Origin: Bacteroidia bacterium
Lineage (GTDB): Bacteria > Bacteroidota > Bacteroidia > Bacteroidales > BM523
Length of the DNA stretch: 7,997 nucleotides
Assembly (NCBI GenBank): GCA_016209245.1
Contig: JACQWN010000185.1
Location: 1-7,997, forward strand
Direction of reading: 5' to 3'
Below the pieces are notes generated by a model, which saw only the letters and a program-made list of their open reading frames with translations, was not told where the DNA came from and did not search any database. Position 1 is the first letter of the stretch. Every line of letters starts with the position of its first letter. The translations under genes were made by a program, and so were the position numbers. This document shows, piece after piece, positions 5,164 to 7,997 of the stretch.

Positions 5164-7986
5164 CAGCCATATCAGCTCGAAGGTGATTTCGGCGCAGGCT
5201 GGACAAGCTCCGTGCTTCTTGACAGGGGAGGCACACTTGGTGCAACAGTGCAGGCATCAACTACAAGCGGAAGCATCAATTTTTTGTTTAACAATGCTTT
5301 GCTAAATTACAATCCCAAATGGTGCGGCAGCAATGCACCTGATTATTACCGCCCTATTAACACATATTTAGCTAGTGCAGCCTATTATTATTCAAGCGGT
5401 GGCTGGGATGTAAACCTGCAAACTGCAATGACAAATCTTTACTACTATACATTCGTTATCGGGAAAAATGCAACAGGAAATAACGATATGTCAATTTTAG
5501 AAACGATGTATGAACCTGCAACTATCATCTCGGTCAGTGATAATTCAAACGGGTCGGTTATTGCCGATAGCAGTGTAACCGTTACCGTCACATTGAATCA
5601 GGAAAAAGATACATCGGAAAATATATTTATCAGATGGACCGACAACAACTGGAGCTCATCCAATTTTATCCAAATTACCGGCTTTGATACCAGTTTTCAG
5701 GGATTTGCCATAATTCCCGGTCATTCCGCCCCTGCTACAATTGATTATTATGTTCTTTCAACTAATCAAACTACACTTGAACATTCCACTGCCGATTATT
5801 TCACACTTAACGTGAACATCAACGGCGGACTTAATTATTCATATATTGTAATATCCGGCCCAACTGCAACAATTACCGCCGATTCAGCACTTACCGAAAA
5901 CCGGCTTGATTTTAGATACCTCACATTGAACTTATCAGGTGAAACATTTGCCGATGCTACTCTTTTATCATCCAATTTTACTCTTAACAATGTACCGGCA
6001 GGAACAACAGCGGAAAGCTTATCTTATATTGATTCTGTCAAAGCAACCTTGTATCTGGCTTTCGACGGAACCGATTTTGATAGCGACTATACTCATTTCA
6101 GCGTTACAATTTCAGGCACCGAACTGACAGGCGGAAATAATCTGACAAGTAATGAATTAACTATTACAGCTGGCACCGAAAGTATTTACGAAGGTATTGA
6201 TAATAGTGTAATAGTAATGGACCAAGGTTCAGGTGTAATATATTATGCCGATACATTATTCAATGCACTGAACCTTGGAATATATAACTCTTCAAGTACG
6301 CTTACATTGAAATCCGGACAATTGTTTGTATGGAAAGATATTAATAATGGCGGCGATATTACTGCATGTTACATGAATTACCGTATTTACAAGCAAGGTG
6401 CTACGCCAAGTTCTTTCACACAGGTTTACTTACCATGGCATTCCGAATGGAACGTAGGCGAAAATCAATTATGGTGGAATGATTCTCCTGATGAAACAAA
6501 TCTTAATCTGCTGAGTATTGCAAATGAAACAGGTATATGGAATATTGAAGTTTATTTTGAGGCATATCATGACAGTATTGTTTATTACAGAAATAATAAC
6601 GGAAATAATTATGTTGCTTACTTTTATTATGAAGCCCCTGCATCTGAATGTCCTTTTGAAGTAAATATGGGCAACGATACTGTAATTTGCGGTTATGGAG
6701 CAATAATTCTTGACCCTGCAATACGGGTATCTCCTTATGGCGATTCATTAATCATTACTTATAATGCGACACAGGGGCAGACAGAGCTTATAGGAGCATC
6801 AAAAGTTTACATGCATTCAGGAGTTGAATTGCATCCTTATGGCGATTGGCAATATACTACTGGAAACTGGGGGCAGGACGATGGCATCGGTTTGATGCAT
6901 GAAATAGGGCAGGATTTATGGCAGATTACTATCGAGCCGGTAACTTATTTTAACTATCCTGCCGACAGTGCAGTATTCGGCCTTTTTATGAAATTCAGAA
7001 ACGAGGATGGAACACTTGAGGGAACCGACAACTCAGGCAATGATATCTGGATAAATATGTCGGTTGAACCCCCTGCTTCTTCATTTAACGGGGTTTCTGT
7101 CCAATCTGTTCCGAATCTTTACAATTCAATTCTTTGGAGCACCGGTGCTCACTCACTTACTATTACTGTAAATAATAACGGTTCATACTGGGTTAATATT
7201 ACTGACACTGCAGGATGTCTAAGCGGAGATACAATCAATGTATCCATTCATTCTCTTCCGCTTGTTGAAGCCGGCAATGATACAATAATATGCACCGGCG
7301 ACAGTGTCGCTTATAGCTTATCAGGTTACGAAGCTTACAGTTGGAGCGATTATGAAACTCAGGAAATACTTGGTACCGATAGTTTATTATATATCTCAGA
7401 ACAAGGAATTTACAGGGTTGATGCAACTGATTCAGCCGGATGCACGGGTTTTGATATTATTATTGTTAGCACTGAAGACCCCCCTGTTGCTGATTTCAGC
7501 TATACACAGACAGGCGTTTTAACAGTTGAATTTACCGATTTATCTTCAAATGCTTCCACATATAGCTGGGATTTCAACAGCGATGGAACAGAAGATGATA
7601 ATACCCCCGGAAATACTAGCTGTACATATAATGATACAGGTCAATTTAATGTAACTTTAGTTGTTTCCAATACTTGTTCATCCGATACTGCCGAAAATCT
7701 GATTTATTTGTTAGGAATTAATGAAATAAATTCTGAAAGTATATTTAGTATTTATCCAAATCCGGCAAATAATTTAATTAATATTAAAATTAATGAAACT
7801 AATTTTTCAGAAATACGTATAAAGATATTTGAAAGCTCAGGACAAATGGTTTTTGATAAAAGTATTCATATAAAACAAAATGAATCTTTTAAAGTGCTTG
7901 ATTTGGGATTTTTACCTGAAGGTGTTTATACTTTAATGATTATTTCAGGGAAGCAACAGAATAGTTATACAATAGTCATACAATAG
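5089..7986 (+). CDS. Secreted multidomain protein with PKD domain and T9SS type A sorting signal
   Basis: The 965-residue protein is predicted to be exported by Sec and then carried to the cell surface or medium by the type IX system. Residues 1-25 form a signal peptide ending LFS before Gln26. Residues 27-255 hold an EGDFGAGW start and beta-sandwich-like segments. Residues 257-362 are a bacterial surface module (LTE...LNLSGETFADA...ANFT-like...DGTDFD...LTSNELTITA). Residues 364-516 form an aromatic-rich module (LYNSSS/TLKSGQLFVWKD...WWNDSP). GNDTVIC (528-534) starts a Bacteroidota adhesin-type repeat interrupted at 545-660 by a module with ASKVYMHSG and GNWGQDDGIG. A second GNDTIIC repeat spans 725-794. 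A PKD domain (797-876, STYSWDFNSDG) precedes the sorting domain (about 883-965: SIYPNPANN, LPEGVYTLMI). I see no catalytic domain. Several modules resemble accessory domains of Bacteroidota secreted glycosidases, so glycan binding or adhesion is the best guess. Confidence 0.85.
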   Translation: MKISFTLFTSIISGLLIFSVPSLFSQPYQLEGDFGAGWTSSVLLDRGGTLGATVQASTTSGSINFLFNNALLNYNPKWCGSNAPDYYRPINTYLASAAYYYSSGGWDVNLQTAMTNLYYYTFVIGKNATGNNDMSILETMYEPATIISVSDNSNGSVIADSSVTVTVTLNQEKDTSENIFIRWTDNNWSSSNFIQITGFDTSFQGFAIIPGHSAPATIDYYVLSTNQTTLEHSTADYFTLNVNINGGLNYSYIVISGPTATITADSALTENRLDFRYLTLNLSGETFADATLLSSNFTLNNVPAGTTAESLSYIDSVKATLYLAFDGTDFDSDYTHFSVTISGTELTGGNNLTSNELTITAGTESIYEGIDNSVIVMDQGSGVIYYADTLFNALNLGIYNSSSTLTLKSGQLFVWKDINNGGDITACYMNYRIYKQGATPSSFTQVYLPWHSEWNVGENQLWWNDSPDETNLNLLSIANETGIWNIEVYFEAYHDSIVYYRNNNGNNYVAYFYYEAPASECPFEVNMGNDTVICGYGAIILDPAIRVSPYGDSLIITYNATQGQTELIGASKVYMHSGVELHPYGDWQYTTGNWGQDDGIGLMHEIGQDLWQITIEPVTYFNYPADSAVFGLFMKFRNEDGTLEGTDNSGNDIWINMSVEPPASSFNGVSVQSVPNLYNSILWSTGAHSLTITVNNNGSYWVNITDTAGCLSGDTINVSIHSLPLVEAGNDTIICTGDSVAYSLSGYEAYSWSDYETQEILGTDSLLYISEQGIYRVDATDSAGCTGFDIIIVSTEDPPVADFSYTQTGVLTVEFTDLSSNASTYSWDFNSDGTEDDNTPGNTSCTYNDTGQFNVTLVVSNTCSSDTAENLIYLLGINEINSESIFSIYPNPANNLINIKINETNFSEIRIKIFESSGQMVFDKSIHIKQNESFKVLDLGFLPEGVYTLMIISGKQQNSYTIVIQ
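7735..7983 (+). other. Type A T9SS C-terminal sorting domain
   Basis: Residues about 883-965 show the usual order of the family: SIYPNPANNLINIKI, then a strand with IRIKIFESSGQMVF, then LDLGFLPEGVYTLMII and a final beta strand. This domain directs the protein through the type IX translocon and is normally removed on attachment. The coding DNA is strikingly AT-rich compared with the preceding domains. Confidence 0.85.
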
Positions 7987-7997
7987 TCATACAATAG
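7971..7997 (+). repeat. 11-bp tandem duplication across the stop codon
   Basis: AATAGTCATAC occurs at 7971-7981 and 7982-7992, followed by AATAG at the window edge, giving about 2.5 units. The stop TAG at 7984-7986 lies in the second unit and the duplication continues into the 3' flank. It may extend past the window. Confidence 0.8.

Noticed and set aside
5939..6127. Overlapping forward open frame of 62 codons in the secreted-protein gene
   Set aside because: It is frame-shifted relative to the conserved surface module, with no start context or similarity that would make it a gene; the frame at 7304-7522 is rejected for the same reason.
6503..6748. Minus-strand open frame of 81 codons inside the secreted-protein gene
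   Set aside because: Its His/Gln/Tyr-rich composition is typical of an antisense shadow, and the forward frame is clearly coding.
7235..7426. Minus-strand open frame of 63 codons
   Set aside because: Cys/Arg/His-rich shadow opposite the second GNDTIIC repeat and its beta-sandwich; no independent support.

Overview
The window looks like a chromosomal segment from an AT-rich member of the Bacteroidota, probably a Bacteroidales/Marinilabiliales-like lineage. Three things support this. The large last gene ends in a type A Por/type IX secretion (T9SS) sorting domain. None of the start codons has a Shine-Dalgarno purine tract and they sit instead in A/T-rich leaders. A perfect match to the Bacteroidota -7 promoter element (TAnnTTTG) lies just upstream of one gene. 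The species cannot be fixed from the sequence alone.

Layout: a possible tail of an upstream gene (3-47) is followed by lipB, the lipoate-pathway octanoyltransferase (69-758, +). Next come a repeat-packed spacer (759-1131), recJ, the single-strand DNA exonuclease (1132-2910, +), and a second repeat that fills a convergent spacer (2912-3041). Then come a P-loop protein of the cyclic 2,3-diphosphoglycerate synthetase family (3046-4386, -), a 702-base spacer made largely of repeats (4387-5088), and a 965-residue secreted multidomain T9SS cargo protein (5089-7986, +). lipB and recJ are housekeeping genes. The genes share no obvious pathway, and I see no sign of one multi-gene system.

The most distinctive content lies between the genes. 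The three main spacers are largely filled by palindromic, non-coding elements of at least five sequence types. Two near-identical ~130-bp MITE-like elements with long terminal inverted repeats flank recJ as direct repeats, and one appears to have inserted into an older palindrome. A different 156-bp element with its own inverted ends is flanked by a short direct repeat. A 96-bp array of twelve 8-bp units has an inverted partner beside it. A 112-bp element carries GC-rich hairpins and a perfect 54-bp palindrome, and lies between 12-bp direct repeats. The flanking direct repeats suggest several were mobile, but no transposase is present in the window.

The secreted protein appears to be built only of non-catalytic modules, one of which seems to be inserted inside another. 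The coding DNA of its C-terminal sorting domain is much more AT-rich than the rest of the gene. I found no tRNA, rRNA, CRISPR array or complete insertion sequence.
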